This document shows, piece after piece, positions 50,234 through 58,922 of a DNA stretch of 64,000 nucleotides. Made by a program: the position numbers and the translations under genes. The DNA comes from Burkholderiales bacterium (GTDB taxonomy: Bacteria > Pseudomonadota > Gammaproteobacteria > Burkholderiales > WYBJ01), in assembly GCA_020848435.1 (NCBI GenBank), contig JADLAC010000052.1:1-64000 (forward strand), read 5' to 3'. The notes beneath the pieces are model-generated. The model made no database searches. It saw only the letters and a program-made list of their open reading frames with translations, and had not been told where the DNA came from. Numbering within the stretch: the stretch's first letter is position 1; the number at the start of each line of letters is the position of its first letter.

Positions 50234-51400
50234 ATGTCGGAGATTGCCAGCCCCAAGCCATACACCGAGTTGCGCGCGGCCGTAAGCGCGTTATGCAACC
50301 AATTCAGCGGCGAATACTGGCGCGGCATCGACGAGGTGCGCGCCTATCCCGAGGCGTTTGTCAATGCCCTCACCGAGGCCGGCTGGCTGGCGGCCTTGAT
50401 CCCGGAAGAGTACGGCGGCTCGGGGCTCGGGATCGCGGAAGCCTCGGTGATCCTGGAGGAGATCAACCATAGCGGGGGCAACTCCGGGGTGTGCCACGCG
50501 CAGATGTACACCATGGGCACGCTGCTGCGGCACGGCTCGCCGGAACAAAAGCGCGCCTATCTGCCGAAGATCGCCACCGGCGAGCTGCGTTTGCAGTCCT
50601 TCGGGGTGACCGAGCCCACCACGGGGACCGACACCACCAAGCTGAAGACGACCGCGGTGCGCAAGGGCGAGCGTTACATCGTCAACGGCCAGAAAGTGTG
50701 GATATCGCGCGTGCTGTTCTCGGATCTCATGCTGCTGCTCGCGCGCACCACGCCGGTCGATCAGGTCAAGCGCAAAGCCGACGGCTTGTCGGTCTTCCTG
50801 GTCGACCTGCGTACGGCGGTGGGCAATGGTCTCACCGTGAAGCCGATCCGCAACATGGTCAATCATCAGACCAACGAGCTGTTCTTCGACAACCTCGAAG
50901 TGCCCGCGGAGAACCTCATCGGCGAGGAAGGCAAGGGCTTTCGCTATATCCTGGACGGCATGAATGCCGAGCGCATCCTGATCGCGGCCGAGTGCATCGG
51001 CGACGGCCACTGGTTCGTCGAGAAGGCGAGCGCCTACGCCAAGGAGCGGCGCGTGTTCGACCGGCCGATCGGCCAGAACCAGGGAATACAGTTCCCGATC
51101 GCCAAGGCCCATATCAACGTGCGCGCGGCCGATCTGATGCGCTTCCACGCGGCCGCGCTGTTCGATGCCGGCAAGCCGTGCGGTGCGGAAGCCAACATGG
51201 CCAAGTATCTCGGCGCCGAGGCGTCCTGGGAGGCCGCCAATGCGTGCCTCCAGACCCATGGCGGGTTCGGCTTCGCCGCCGAATACGACGTGGAGCGCAA
51301 GTTCCGCGAAACGCGCCTGTATCAGATTGCGCCCATTTCGACCAATCTCATCCTGTCGTATGTCGGCGAGCACGTGCTCGGCATGCCGCGTTCCTTCTAG
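50234..51400 (+). CDS. Acyl-CoA dehydrogenase family protein
   Basis: This 388-residue flavoprotein has all three acyl-CoA dehydrogenase domains. FGVTEPTTGTDTTKLKTTA (about residues 123-141) binds FAD, and NGQKVWISRVLFSD matches the beta domain. The usual catalytic glutamate near the end (YEGT) is absent; the protein reads YQIAPIST, with Pro367 in that place. Glu246 in GMNAERILIAAE stands where isovaleryl-CoA dehydrogenase has its base, so catalysis from that alternate position is likely (inference). A CoA-transferase gene follows 12 bp later. The start is uncertain: ATG 50234 gives family length; a GTG at 50162 is possible. Confidence 0.88.
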   Translation: MSEIASPKPYTELRAAVSALCNQFSGEYWRGIDEVRAYPEAFVNALTEAGWLAALIPEEYGGSGLGIAEASVILEEINHSGGNSGVCHAQMYTMGTLLRHGSPEQKRAYLPKIATGELRLQSFGVTEPTTGTDTTKLKTTAVRKGERYIVNGQKVWISRVLFSDLMLLLARTTPVDQVKRKADGLSVFLVDLRTAVGNGLTVKPIRNMVNHQTNELFFDNLEVPAENLIGEEGKGFRYILDGMNAERILIAAECIGDGHWFVEKASAYAKERRVFDRPIGQNQGIQFPIAKAHINVRAADLMRFHAAALFDAGKPCGAEANMAKYLGAEASWEAANACLQTHGGFGFAAEYDVERKFRETRLYQIAPISTNLILSYVGEHVLGMPRSF

Positions 51401-51412
51401 CAGGGCCGCCTC

Positions 51413-52591
51413 ATGAGGCCTCTCGACGGCATTACGGTAGTCGCGTTGGAGCAGGCGGTCGCTGCGCCCTTCGCCACCCGCCAATTGGCCGACCTCGGCG
51501 CGCGGGTGATCAAGATCGAGCGCCCGGGCGGCGGCGACTTCGCCCGCGGCTACGACGAGAACGTGCGCGGCATGTCGGCGTATTTCGTCTGGCTCAATCG
51601 CGGCAAGCAGAGCGTGACGCTCGATATGAAGCAGCCGAGCGGGCGCGAGGTCATGGCCCGGCTGCTCGGCCGTGCCGACGTGTTCATACAGAATCTCGCA
51701 CCGGGCGCATCCGATCGGCTCGGCCTGGGCGCCGGCGCATTGCACGAGCGCTTCCCCGGCTTGATCGTGTGCGACATCTCGGGCTACGGCGACCGCGGGC
51801 CGTACCGCGACAAGAAAGCTTACGATCTGCTGATACAGAGCGAAGCCGGACTGCTCTCCATTACCGGGACGCCCGAGCAGCCGTCCAAGGTCGGCGCATC
51901 GGTCGCCGACATCTGCACCGGCATGTACGCGTATTCCGGCGTCCTAACGGCCCTGTTGCAGCGGGGCCGTACCGGCAAGGGCAGCCGCATCGAGGTCGCG
52001 ATGTTCGAGGCCCTATGCGAATGGATGCTGCAGCCGTTGCTGTACGCGCACTTCGCCGCCAGGTCCATTCCGCGTTGCGGTGCCGACCATGCGAGCATCG
52101 TTCCGTATGGGCGCTTCACGGCGGCCGACGGCAAGGACATCATGATGGGCATCCAGAACGAGCGCGAATGGGCCGTGTTCTGCGATCGGGTATTGGGCCG
52201 CCCGGAGCTTGCTACCGATGCTCGCTTCAATTCCAACACCCGCCGCTTTCAGAACCGGGATGCGTTGCTGCCGATCGTGCGGGAGGTGTTCGGCTCGATG
52301 AGCGCGCAGGACCTGGTCGAGCGCCTCGACGCCGCCGACATCGCGAACGCCCGCATGAACGAGATGGCCGAAGTCTGGGCGCACCCGCAGCTCCAAGCGC
52401 GCGGCCGCTGGACGCAGATGGGCTCTCCGGTCGGCGCGATCCCGGTGCTGCGGCCGCCGGCGACGCATTCGGACTTCGAGCCCGCGATCGGAGCCGTGCC
52501 GGACGCCGGCGAGCACACCGGCGCGGTGCTTGCCGAGCTCGGCTACTCGCCCTCGGACATCGAGCGCATGCGCGCCGAATCCGTGCTTTGA
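51413..52591 (+). CDS. CaiB/BaiF class III CoA-transferase
   Basis: This 392-residue protein starts LDGITVVALEQAVAAPFATRQLADLGARVIKIE, typical of the family, and keeps NRGKQSVTLDMK and the catalytic Asp in KKAYDLLIQS (about residue 143). It follows the acyl-CoA dehydrogenase after 12 bp, so the two are surely cotranscribed: the transferase would activate an acid and the dehydrogenase desaturate it. The third CoA-transferase of the window, it is clearly distinct from the other two at the sequence level. Confidence 0.91.
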   Translation: MRPLDGITVVALEQAVAAPFATRQLADLGARVIKIERPGGGDFARGYDENVRGMSAYFVWLNRGKQSVTLDMKQPSGREVMARLLGRADVFIQNLAPGASDRLGLGAGALHERFPGLIVCDISGYGDRGPYRDKKAYDLLIQSEAGLLSITGTPEQPSKVGASVADICTGMYAYSGVLTALLQRGRTGKGSRIEVAMFEALCEWMLQPLLYAHFAARSIPRCGADHASIVPYGRFTAADGKDIMMGIQNEREWAVFCDRVLGRPELATDARFNSNTRRFQNRDALLPIVREVFGSMSAQDLVERLDAADIANARMNEMAEVWAHPQLQARGRWTQMGSPVGAIPVLRPPATHSDFEPAIGAVPDAGEHTGAVLAELGYSPSDIERMRAESVL

Positions 52592-52687
52592 GGCAGGCGC
52601 CGGCGTGTGCTTGCGCCGAGCCTCGTCCCCATACGCAACACAACTCGCGTCCGAGCGCTTTTCAGAGGGAAGTTCGAGCGAAATTCG

Positions 52688-52717
52688 TTGACAATCGAAC
52701 GCGAGATTAGGCATGCT
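52688..52717 (+). promoter_or_regulatory. Putative promoter of the SWIB-domain gene
   Basis: A perfect -35 TTGACA (52688-52693) is followed 18 bp later by CATGCT (52712-52717), a weak -10. The transcript would start about 65 bp before the ATG. Confidence 0.5.
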
Positions 52718-52787
52718 GGCGCGGTCTCTGCCGAGAGGCGAGAGGAGCGAGTCAGAGCACCATTTCAACCGATGGGAGATAGAACGT

Positions 52788-53117
52788 ATGGCCAAGAAAA
52801 GCGCCAAGAAGTCAGCTAGCAAGAAGACCGCCGCGAAGAAGTCCAGCGCAAAGAAGGCGGCGAAACGCAAACCCAATGCAGCCTTCATGAAACCTCTCAC
52901 CTCGTCTCCCGCGCTCGCCGCGGTGATCGGCGACAAACCCATGCCGCGTACCGAAGTGACCAAACGGCTGTGGGACTACATCAAGAAGAACAAGCTGCAG
53001 GATGCGAAGAACCGGCGCATGATCAATGCTGACGACAAGCTGGGCCAAGTCTTCGGCGGCAAGAAGCAAGTGTCGATGTTCGACATGACCAAGCTGGTCG
53101 GAAAGCACCTCAAGTAG
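52788..53117 (+). CDS. SWIB/MDM2-domain protein with Lys/Ala-rich tail
   Basis: This 109-residue basic protein has an N-terminal AKKSAKK-type Lys/Ala tract (residues 2-35) like histone H1 C-termini, then a SWIB/MDM2 domain (about 38-108) with SPALAAVIGDKPMPRTEVTKRLWDYIKKNKLQD and the closing MFDMTKLVGKHLK. Eukaryotic SWIB domains act in chromatin remodelling. Bacterial ones are usual in Chlamydia and many Betaproteobacteria, with unproven DNA-binding or nucleoid roles. GGGAGA precedes ATG 52788; a terminator follows. It is a single gene. Confidence 0.92.
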   Translation: MAKKSAKKSASKKTAAKKSSAKKAAKRKPNAAFMKPLTSSPALAAVIGDKPMPRTEVTKRLWDYIKKNKLQDAKNRRMINADDKLGQVFGGKKQVSMFDMTKLVGKHLK

Positions 53118-53135
53118 AGCGAATCGTTTCGCCGC

Positions 53136-53172
53136 AGGGCCGGAGGCCGAGGCTTCGCCCGGATCCGGCCCT
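53136..53172 (+). terminator. Hairpin terminator of the SWIB gene
   Basis: AGGGCCGGA (53136-53144) pairs perfectly with TCCGGCCCT (53164-53172) over a 19-base loop. It stands 19 bp after the stop codon; TCGTGTTTGT follows, so the T-tract is poor. Confidence 0.65.
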
Positions 53173-53197
53173 TCGTGTTTGTGGCGTATCGGAACCT

Positions 53198-53252
53198 GGT
53201 GTCCTGAGTCGGCGTTGGGCCATTCAGCGACGAAGCTCGGACGCAGGACACT
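53198..53252. repeat. Dispersed 26-bp motif (family B), inverted pair 3
   Basis: The left arm GGTGTCCTGAGTC (53198-53210) is degenerate after the first half. The right arm 53227-53252 is a near-complete reverse-complement copy. The spacing is short, so it forms a hairpin with a 12-bp core, GTGTCCTGxGTC. Confidence 0.65.
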
Positions 53253-53490
53253 CGCCGGACGTGAAGCGCGAGGCGAAGGGCCACCCAAATGTCATAGCGT
53301 TCGGGCTCCGCGCCGGATGAGCTCGGCATAGCCTGGCTTGCGCGCGCGGAAGAAATCCGGTTGCCGGCGCTGCCGATTCGCTACCGGGTTGCCGAGTCGG
53401 CAGCGAGCGCAGCGCCGTGACGAGGCGAAGCAGCGCGCGAGCGGTTAACATACTTCGTGCCGGAATTGCCGTTTGTGAGACAATGCAACG

Positions 53491-53760
53491 ATGAGTGAAC
53501 AACAGCCCATGTCCCCGCGCCAGCGGCTTCAGGCCCTGCTGGCCATTCCGGAACGCCAGCGCACCGACGCGCAATGGGACGAGTTGATCGAGTTGGAGAT
53601 CATGCTCGCGCCCGGCAATCGCGAGGGCGCGCCGCAGCCCGGGCGCCGCAATCCCAACGTCTCGCCCGGCGGCCATCCCAAGCCCGGCGGTGGCGGCTCT
53701 CACGGCAAGAAGTCGGGCAAGAAGTTCCACAAGCGCCCACCCAAGCCCAACACGCCATGA
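53491..53760 (+). CDS. Small conserved-type hypothetical protein
   Basis: This 89-residue protein (MSEQQPMSPRQRLQALL...) has an N-terminal helix with LIELEIMLAPGNRE (about residues 30-43) and a C-terminal Gly/Pro/Lys-rich basic tail (HGKKSGKKFHKRPPKP). I do not know the family. The acidic helix followed by a basic disordered tail suggests a nucleic-acid or ribosome-associated factor, which is only a guess. It stands alone between the SWIB gene and the kinase remnant. Confidence 0.6.
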   Translation: MSEQQPMSPRQRLQALLAIPERQRTDAQWDELIELEIMLAPGNREGAPQPGRRNPNVSPGGHPKPGGGGSHGKKSGKKFHKRPPKPNTP

Positions 53761-54008
53761 AGGCCCGCGCGGCCTTGATCAGGACCACGAGCCTGGGCTG
53801 ATCTCGCTCGCCGACGAGCGCTCGGTCGCGACCTTGGCTGGTCCACCGAATCCCTTCCGACCCTGCGTATACGCTGGTGCGCCCCCCCGCGGGCACGCTT
53901 GCTGCACATGGATTTCTTTCTCGGGACACGACGTGCCCCGGAGCGCAGCACGCGGCGCTGCCCGGTTGCCGAGCCACGGCTCGGTCTGCCCATGGCTGGA
54001 AGCGGGTG

Positions 54009-54370
54009 ATGGATCGCGAGGATCAAGACGACTGCAGCGAACGGTGCTGTACGTTGGACGCGCTACGCGACCCGAGCCGGCTGCTCGAATTGTTGAACGA
54101 CACCGCTAGCGCGCTCGCCTCGCGGCATCAAGTTCACTCCCCAAGGCGGCACGATCCAGGTGGCGCTGGCGCAAGACGGGGAGCGAATCGCCATCAGGGT
54201 CATCGACAGCGGGATCGGCAAACCTGCCCGCCATCGCGATGACGGCCTACGCGCATCCCAGCGATCGGGACCGCACGGCGCGCGCGGGGTTCGCGCTGCA
54301 CGTCTCGAAGCCGGTCGAACCGCTCGCGTTGGCCGCTTGCGTCGCGCGAGCGCTCGGACTTACGGCTTAG
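54009..54370 (+). pseudogene. Remnant of a hybrid sensor histidine kinase
   Basis: Three pieces of a sensor kinase lie end to end in three different frames. From ATG 54009 comes SRLLELLNDTASALASRHQ, the usual lead-in to a GAF or PAS sensor domain. At about 54124 the next frame gives IKFTPQGGTIQVALAQDGE and RVIDSGIG, the N- and G1-type boxes of a HATPase domain. At 54221 a third frame gives LPAIAMTAYAHPSDRDRTARAGFALHVSKPVEPLAL, the C-terminal part of a receiver domain with its conserved Lys, ending in TAG 54368-54370. The dimerisation/phosphoacceptor region, most of the ATPase and the first half of the receiver are gone. No intact homologue is in the window. Confidence 0.8.
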
Positions 54371-55244
54371 CCTCGCGCAAGAACTCGCTCGCTACCCGCA
54401 CGAATCCCGCCGGATTGTCGATCGTGACATGATGCTCCGCGCCGGGCACTTCGGCGATCACGACGTGGGCACAATTCGCTTTCACCTGCGCCGCGATTTC
54501 GGGCGTGATGCGCGCGCTCGCCTCGCCCTTGACGAGCAGCGCCGGGATCTTGATTCGCGACCACAACGGCAGGCCGTCGATCGGCTCGCGCCGCGCGTAC
54601 ACGTCGCGATCGAACTTGTGCCGCCAAGAGCCGTCCGGAAACTCGCGCGCGCTGCAATTCGCGAGGTGCCGCAGGATATGCGGGGCCGCGCTCTTGCCGT
54701 GGGGACGCAGCCGGAAACGGTGCAGGAACTCTTCGCGGCTCGCATAGCGGCTGCCCTCGCGCGCGCCGAGATTGCGCAAGTTGGCGATCCGCTCCTCGGT
54801 CATACGCAACGTCGAGTCGATCACGATCAGCCTGGCGACGCGGCCGGGATGGGTGGCGGCATAGAGCAGCGAAATCGTTCCGCCCATGGAATGGCCGACG
54901 AGGACGAAGTCCTCCAGTCCCAGGCGATCCACCGCCTCGGCGATGTCGTCGGCGTAACGCGGATAGCTATAGAGCGGCGGCTTTGCCCAGTCGCTGTCGC
55001 CGTGGCCGCGAAGGTCGAGCGCACGCACATGGTAGTCGGCGGTGAAACCGGCGGCGACGAAATCGAACCAGTGCGCGTGGGCGGCGCCGCCGTGCACGCA
55101 CAGCATCGGGGGACGTCCGGCGCTGCCGTAATCCAGGTAGTGCAGCCGCAAGCCGTCGACGCTGACGTAGCCGCTGTCGTAGGCGGCAAGCTCGGGCGCG
55201 GCTTCGGCTTCGCGGGCGCGACCGGGGTGGAGACGTTCGACCAT
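54360..55244 (-). CDS. Alpha/beta hydrolase
   Basis: This 294-residue protein has the alpha/beta-hydrolase fold with LCVHGGAAHAHWFDFV (oxyanion HGG), nucleophile elbow VGHSMGGTI (Ser about residue 118), Asp in DLRGHGDSDW and a C-terminal GAEHHVTIDNP holding the catalytic His. The start is ATG 55244; an extension to 55343 shows no homologous look. It is convergent with, and overlaps by 11 bp, the end of the decayed kinase. The substrate could be an ester, lactone or epoxide. Confidence 0.88.
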   Translation of the reverse strand: MVERLHPGRAREAEAAPELAAYDSGYVSVDGLRLHYLDYGSAGRPPMLCVHGGAAHAHWFDFVAAGFTADYHVRALDLRGHGDSDWAKPPLYSYPRYADDIAEAVDRLGLEDFVLVGHSMGGTISLLYAATHPGRVARLIVIDSTLRMTEERIANLRNLGAREGSRYASREEFLHRFRLRPHGKSAAPHILRHLANCSAREFPDGSWRHKFDRDVYARREPIDGLPLWSRIKIPALLVKGEASARITPEIAAQVKANCAHVVIAEVPGAEHHVTIDNPAGFVRVASEFLREAKP

Positions 55245-55503
55245 GCCTAATACTCTCGCCGGGACAAGTTGCGCGCGCGCGCCGCCAAGTGCGCTCGTTG
55301 CGACCGGCCCGTAGTCTACCCGATCGGCGCGCGGCAGCGCCAACGCGCTGCCAGGGAAACGGGGCGTCCTCGACCGTGGACTTTGCGCGTCGCCTCGGTG
55401 CGGTGAAGGAAATCACCGTCAACCCGTCGTCGACACGCTCACGGCGCGGGCATCGCTGCGATGGTGTCGAAGGCAAAGGCGCCGCGGCGGCGATGACGCG
55501 CGT

Positions 55504-56676
55504 TCAACGCTTCTTCTCGCGCTCGAGCAGCGCGCGCTTTCTTTCTTCGCCCCAGCGATAACCCGACACCATGCCGTCCGCGCACAGGACGCGATGGCAC
55601 GGAATCGCGACGGCGAGAGGGTTGGCCGCGCACGCATGGCCGACCGCGCGTGCGGCGGTGGGCATGCCGATGCGTCCTGCAAGGGCGGCGTAGCTCGTGG
55701 TTTCGCCGGCCGGTATCTTGGCGAGCGCTTGCCAGACGCGCTGCTGGAATGCCGTACCGCGGATATCGAGCGGCAGAGCCAGTGCGAGCGAGGGTTGCTC
55801 CACCAGCGCGACCACTCGAGCGACGGTGCTTTCGAATGCGTCGCCGGCGGGAACCAGCTCGGCGCGCGGAAAGCGCTCGCGCAACTCATCGAGCAGCGCT
55901 TGGGGCCGGTCCCCCAACGCGATTGCGCACACGCCCTTGGCGGTGGCGGCAACCAGGATCGTGCCGAGGGAGCAGACGCCGAAGGCATAGCCGATACACT
56001 CGCCGGCTGCGCCGTTGCGATAGCGGCTCGGTGTCATTCCGAGCGCGCCCGGCGCGTGCGCGTAGAAGCGCGAGCTGGAATTGAAGCCGGCGGCGTACAG
56101 GGCCGCGGTGATGCTGCCTTGTCGTGATGCGAGGGTGCCGCGCAGCCGCTCGCGCCGGCAGGCGCTGGCATACGCTTTGGGCGTGACCCCGATCACCGCG
56201 GTGAAGATACGCTGAAAGTGGTAGCGGCTCAGACCGGCGAGCGCGGCGAGATGCGCGAGGCTCAGCGGGGAGTCCGCGGCCTCGATCGCCCGGCAGGCGC
56301 GGGCGAGCGCAGCCGTGTAACGATCCTCGGGGCGATCTGGCAGGCAGCGTTTGCACGCGCGCAATCCGGCGCGTTCGGCCGCGGCGGCATCGCGGTGAAA
56401 AGCGACGTTCTCGCGCCGCGGCAGGCGCGATCCGCAGGAAGGACGGCAATAGACGCCGGTGGTGCGCACCGAATAGACGAACTGCCCATCGGCATGTCGA
56501 TCGCGCGTGCTAACCGCCTGCCAACGCCGCTCGTCGCTGTCGTAGGCGGGCTTGGGCGTGCTCGACAGGATTCTTGATCTGCTGCGCGTATGCGCGACGT
56601 GCTTGGCCGCTCGGGGCCGAATGGTCGGGTGATGCTCGCCGAGGAGCTCGGGCGAGACTGCGCTGCGTGGTTTCAT
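55504..56676 (-). CDS. ada: Ada, bifunctional DNA-repair methyltransferase and transcriptional regulator
   Basis: This 390-residue protein is Ada. The N-terminal metal-binding domain carries Cys77, Cys81, Cys108 and Cys111 (GVYCRPSCGSR and RACKRCLPDRPE), which takes a methyl group from phosphotriesters. An AraC-type helix-turn-helix follows (about residues 135-220). The C-terminal methyltransferase domain has the acceptor Cys360 in IPCHRVL. About 35 residues of unrelated N-terminal leader precede the usual start. Ada repairs O6-alkylguanine and switches on its own gene. It is not fused or linked to alkB or alkA. An Ada box is present upstream. Confidence 0.93.
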   Translation of the reverse strand: MKPRSAVSPELLGEHHPTIRPRAAKHVAHTRSRSRILSSTPKPAYDSDERRWQAVSTRDRHADGQFVYSVRTTGVYCRPSCGSRLPRRENVAFHRDAAAAERAGLRACKRCLPDRPEDRYTAALARACRAIEAADSPLSLAHLAALAGLSRYHFQRIFTAVIGVTPKAYASACRRERLRGTLASRQGSITAALYAAGFNSSSRFYAHAPGALGMTPSRYRNGAAGECIGYAFGVCSLGTILVAATAKGVCAIALGDRPQALLDELRERFPRAELVPAGDAFESTVARVVALVEQPSLALALPLDIRGTAFQQRVWQALAKIPAGETTSYAALAGRIGMPTAARAVGHACAANPLAVAIPCHRVLCADGMVSGYRWGEERKRALLEREKKR

Positions 56677-56712
56677 GCGATCTCCGTTACGGGTGAGGCG
56701 ACTCGCAGGCCG

Positions 56713-56741
56713 AGCATGCGCCCCGCTGCTGCTCGCGTCAG
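56713..56741 (-). promoter_or_regulatory. Putative ada promoter
   Basis: On the minus strand CTGACG (56736-56741), 17 bp, CATGCT (56713-56718). It is weak, as expected for a promoter that needs methylated Ada as activator. The start point would be about 30 bp before the ATG. Confidence 0.5.
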
Positions 56742-56749
56742 CCCGATTG

Positions 56750-56762
56750 TTGCGCTTCAATT
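56750..56762 (-). promoter_or_regulatory. Ada box (operator for methylated Ada)
   Basis: The minus strand reads AATTGAAGCGCAA, an exact AAT-N6-GCAA Ada box, and the region resembles the E. coli ada operator AATTAAAGCGCAA at all but one base. It ends 8 bp before the predicted -35, an arrangement close to that of E. coli. This predicts an adaptive response to alkylation. Confidence 0.8.
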
Positions 56763-56964
56763 CGCCTCCCGGGCAGGTCGGCCGAGCGCGCTATCGAGGG
56801 CCGTCATGGCGCGCGCGCTGCATACTGATCGGTTGCGCGGTGGCGGCGTCCACCCGGAACTGCCGCTGCGCGGGCCGACCTATCGGTGTCGGGCGCACCA
56901 TGAACCAGTCATGACCGTCGCTCATACAAGTCTACGCCGGCCGGCTGCGCCGAGCGCCGCCGCC

Positions 56965-57900
56965 TCATGCGGGACGAGGCCGCAGCATCCGCTGCGCGAG
57001 GGCGACGCAGGCGAGGACCGCGGCGCCGGCCACGATGCCGAAGCCGGCATTGAGTAGCGCGGAGGCCAGCGCCGCGGCGATGCTGCCGAGCAGCGGCACG
57101 TCGGCGAGCGCGCCGGCCCAGTGCTCGATGAAGTGATGCACGGGCGCAAAGCCGTGTACTAGGATGCCGCCGCCGACCAGGAACATCGCCGCCGTACCCG
57201 CGACCGACAAGCTCTTCATCAACCACGGGGCTGCGATCAAGAGCGCCGCCCCCACGCGGCGGCCGACACCATTGCCCTCGGCGCTGAGATACTGCCCCAG
57301 GTCATCGAGCTTGACGATCGCGGCCACCAGCCCATAGACGCCGATCGTCATCAACACCGCGATGCCGGTCAGTACCAGCACCTGGGTCAGAAACGGCGCC
57401 TCGGCCGCGGCGCCCAGCGTGATCGCGATGATCTCCGCCGACAGAATGAAATCGGTGCGGATGGCACCCTTAATCTTGGCACGCTCCGCCGCGACCAGAT
57501 CCACGCTCGGATCGGCTAGCGCGTGCACCAGCTCGGCATGGCGCTCGTGTTCCGCCGCCTCATCGTGCAGCCAACGGTGCGCGAGCTTCTCGAAACCTTC
57601 GTAGCACAGGAACGCGCCGCCGATCATCAACAGCGGCGTGACCGCCCAGGGTATGAACGCGCTGATGGCGAGCGCTGCCGGAACGAGGATCGCCTTGTTG
57701 GCGAACGAGCCCTTCGTTACCGCCCATACCACGGGCAATTCCCGCTCGGCCCTCACTCCCGCGACTTGCTGGGCGTTCAGGGCGAGGTCGTCGCCGAGCA
57801 CCCCGGCCGTCTTCTTACTGGCGAGCTTGGTGAGCAGCGCAACATCATCGAGCACGCTGGCGATGTCGTCGAGCAATGCGAGCAGGCTACCCGCGGCCAT
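56965..57900 (-). CDS. DUF808 family membrane protein (YedI-like)
   Basis: This 311-residue protein of the DUF808/YedI family has about six hydrophobic segments after an N-terminal [36 protein letters not shown] signature. The YedI family is conserved and of unknown function, possibly an inner-membrane protein for transport. AAGGATG lies before ATG 57900, giving the normal length. It is separated from ada by 288 bp and divergent from the crotonase gene. Confidence 0.9.
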   Translation of the reverse strand: MAAGSLLALLDDIASVLDDVALLTKLASKKTAGVLGDDLALNAQQVAGVRAERELPVVWAVTKGSFANKAILVPAALAISAFIPWAVTPLLMIGGAFLCYEGFEKLAHRWLHDEAAEHERHAELVHALADPSVDLVAAERAKIKGAIRTDFILSAEIIAITLGAAAEAPFLTQVLVLTGIAVLMTIGVYGLVAAIVKLDDLGQYLSAEGNGVGRRVGAALLIAAPWLMKSLSVAGTAAMFLVGGGILVHGFAPVHHFIEHWAGALADVPLLGSIAAALASALLNAGFGIVAGAAVLACVALAQRMLRPRPA

Positions 57901-58048
57901 TGATTCATCCTTGTCATTACCGCGCCCGGTGTCGGCGGCGCGAGACCTGCTCGGCAATCAGGCAGCGAACGCTTGAATATAATCGAGCGCACGCGCGCTT
58001 GCGATCCCCGGCTGCAAGCGCGTGCGACGACGACGAGGACGAGCAAAC

Positions 58049-58900
58049 ATGGCGGCAGAGCGATTCGAACACCTGATTTACGACCGGAGCGAGCACCGGG
58101 TCACCTTGACCTTGAACCGTCCGGAACGCATCAACGCCCTGAACGAGCGCCTGACCCGCGAGTTCGAGACCGCGATGCTCGCCGCCGAGAACGACGACGA
58201 CATCCGCGTGATCGTGATCAAGGGGGCGGGCCGTGGATTCTGCGCCGGTCACGATTACGCCCGCGAGCACTTCAAGCCGGGCGAGCGCGAAACCGGTCAC
58301 GATACCGAGCAACACCGTATCGATTTCGAGAAACGCATGCGCGCCTACATGCGCGTGTGGGAGATTCCGAAGCCGGTGATCGCGCAAGTGCACGGGCCGT
58401 GCATCGCTGCCGGCACGATCATCGCCGGTCTGGCCGACATCGTCGTGACGGCGCACGACGCGAAGATCGGACCGGTGGAAGCCGCACCCGGCATGGTGAT
58501 GGGTTTGATCTGGGGCGCTTGGCTGCCGGTGGTGGGCCTGCGCAAGACCAAGGACTTCGCGTTTCTGCACGGCACGATGGACGGGCGCGAGGCGCAGCAG
58601 TGCGGTTTCGCGACCCGCTCGGTGCCGCTCGCCCGGCTCGAGGAGACGGTGAATCGGATGGCCGACGAGATCGCGCGCGTGCCGCTCGAGATCCTCATGA
58701 TGAAGAAGCTCGCCATCAACCGCAGCGCCAATCGCATGGGCGTGCGCGACATGATGGAGATCAATTTCGAAATGAGCCTCGCCGGGCATTTTAGCAACAC
58801 GCGCAGCCGCTGGGGGGCGAGGCTCGAGGCCGAGGGATTCAAGCAGGTGATGAGCGAGTGGAAGCGGGACACGCGCTACGACCGCACACACGATGCGTGA
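58049..58900 (+). CDS. Crotonase/enoyl-CoA hydratase superfamily protein
   Basis: This 283-residue protein of the crotonase superfamily keeps the oxyanion-hole segments RGFCAGHDYA and HGPCIAAGTII. The usual first glutamate of hydratases is missing (AAGTIIAG). Residues GPVEAAPGMVMG fill the second site, where Glu of PVEAA might act. The sequence is therefore a divergent crotonase, and hydration cannot be assumed. GAGGA lies upstream of ATG 58049 and a TATAAT at 57978-57983. The MFS gene on the opposite strand ends 23 bp downstream. Confidence 0.84.
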   Translation: MAAERFEHLIYDRSEHRVTLTLNRPERINALNERLTREFETAMLAAENDDDIRVIVIKGAGRGFCAGHDYAREHFKPGERETGHDTEQHRIDFEKRMRAYMRVWEIPKPVIAQVHGPCIAAGTIIAGLADIVVTAHDAKIGPVEAAPGMVMGLIWGAWLPVVGLRKTKDFAFLHGTMDGREAQQCGFATRSVPLARLEETVNRMADEIARVPLEILMMKKLAINRSANRMGVRDMMEINFEMSLAGHFSNTRSRWGARLEAEGFKQVMSEWKRDTRYDRTHDA

Positions 58901-58922
58901 GGCCGCGCCCGCGCGTGAGCCT

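Larger units (their letters stand above)
53118..53490. other. 373-bp spacer after the SWIB gene
   Basis: It holds a terminator hairpin (53136-53172) and the third family B inverted pair (53198-53252). The remainder, up to the small protein at 53491, shows no gene I can support. Confidence 0.5.
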
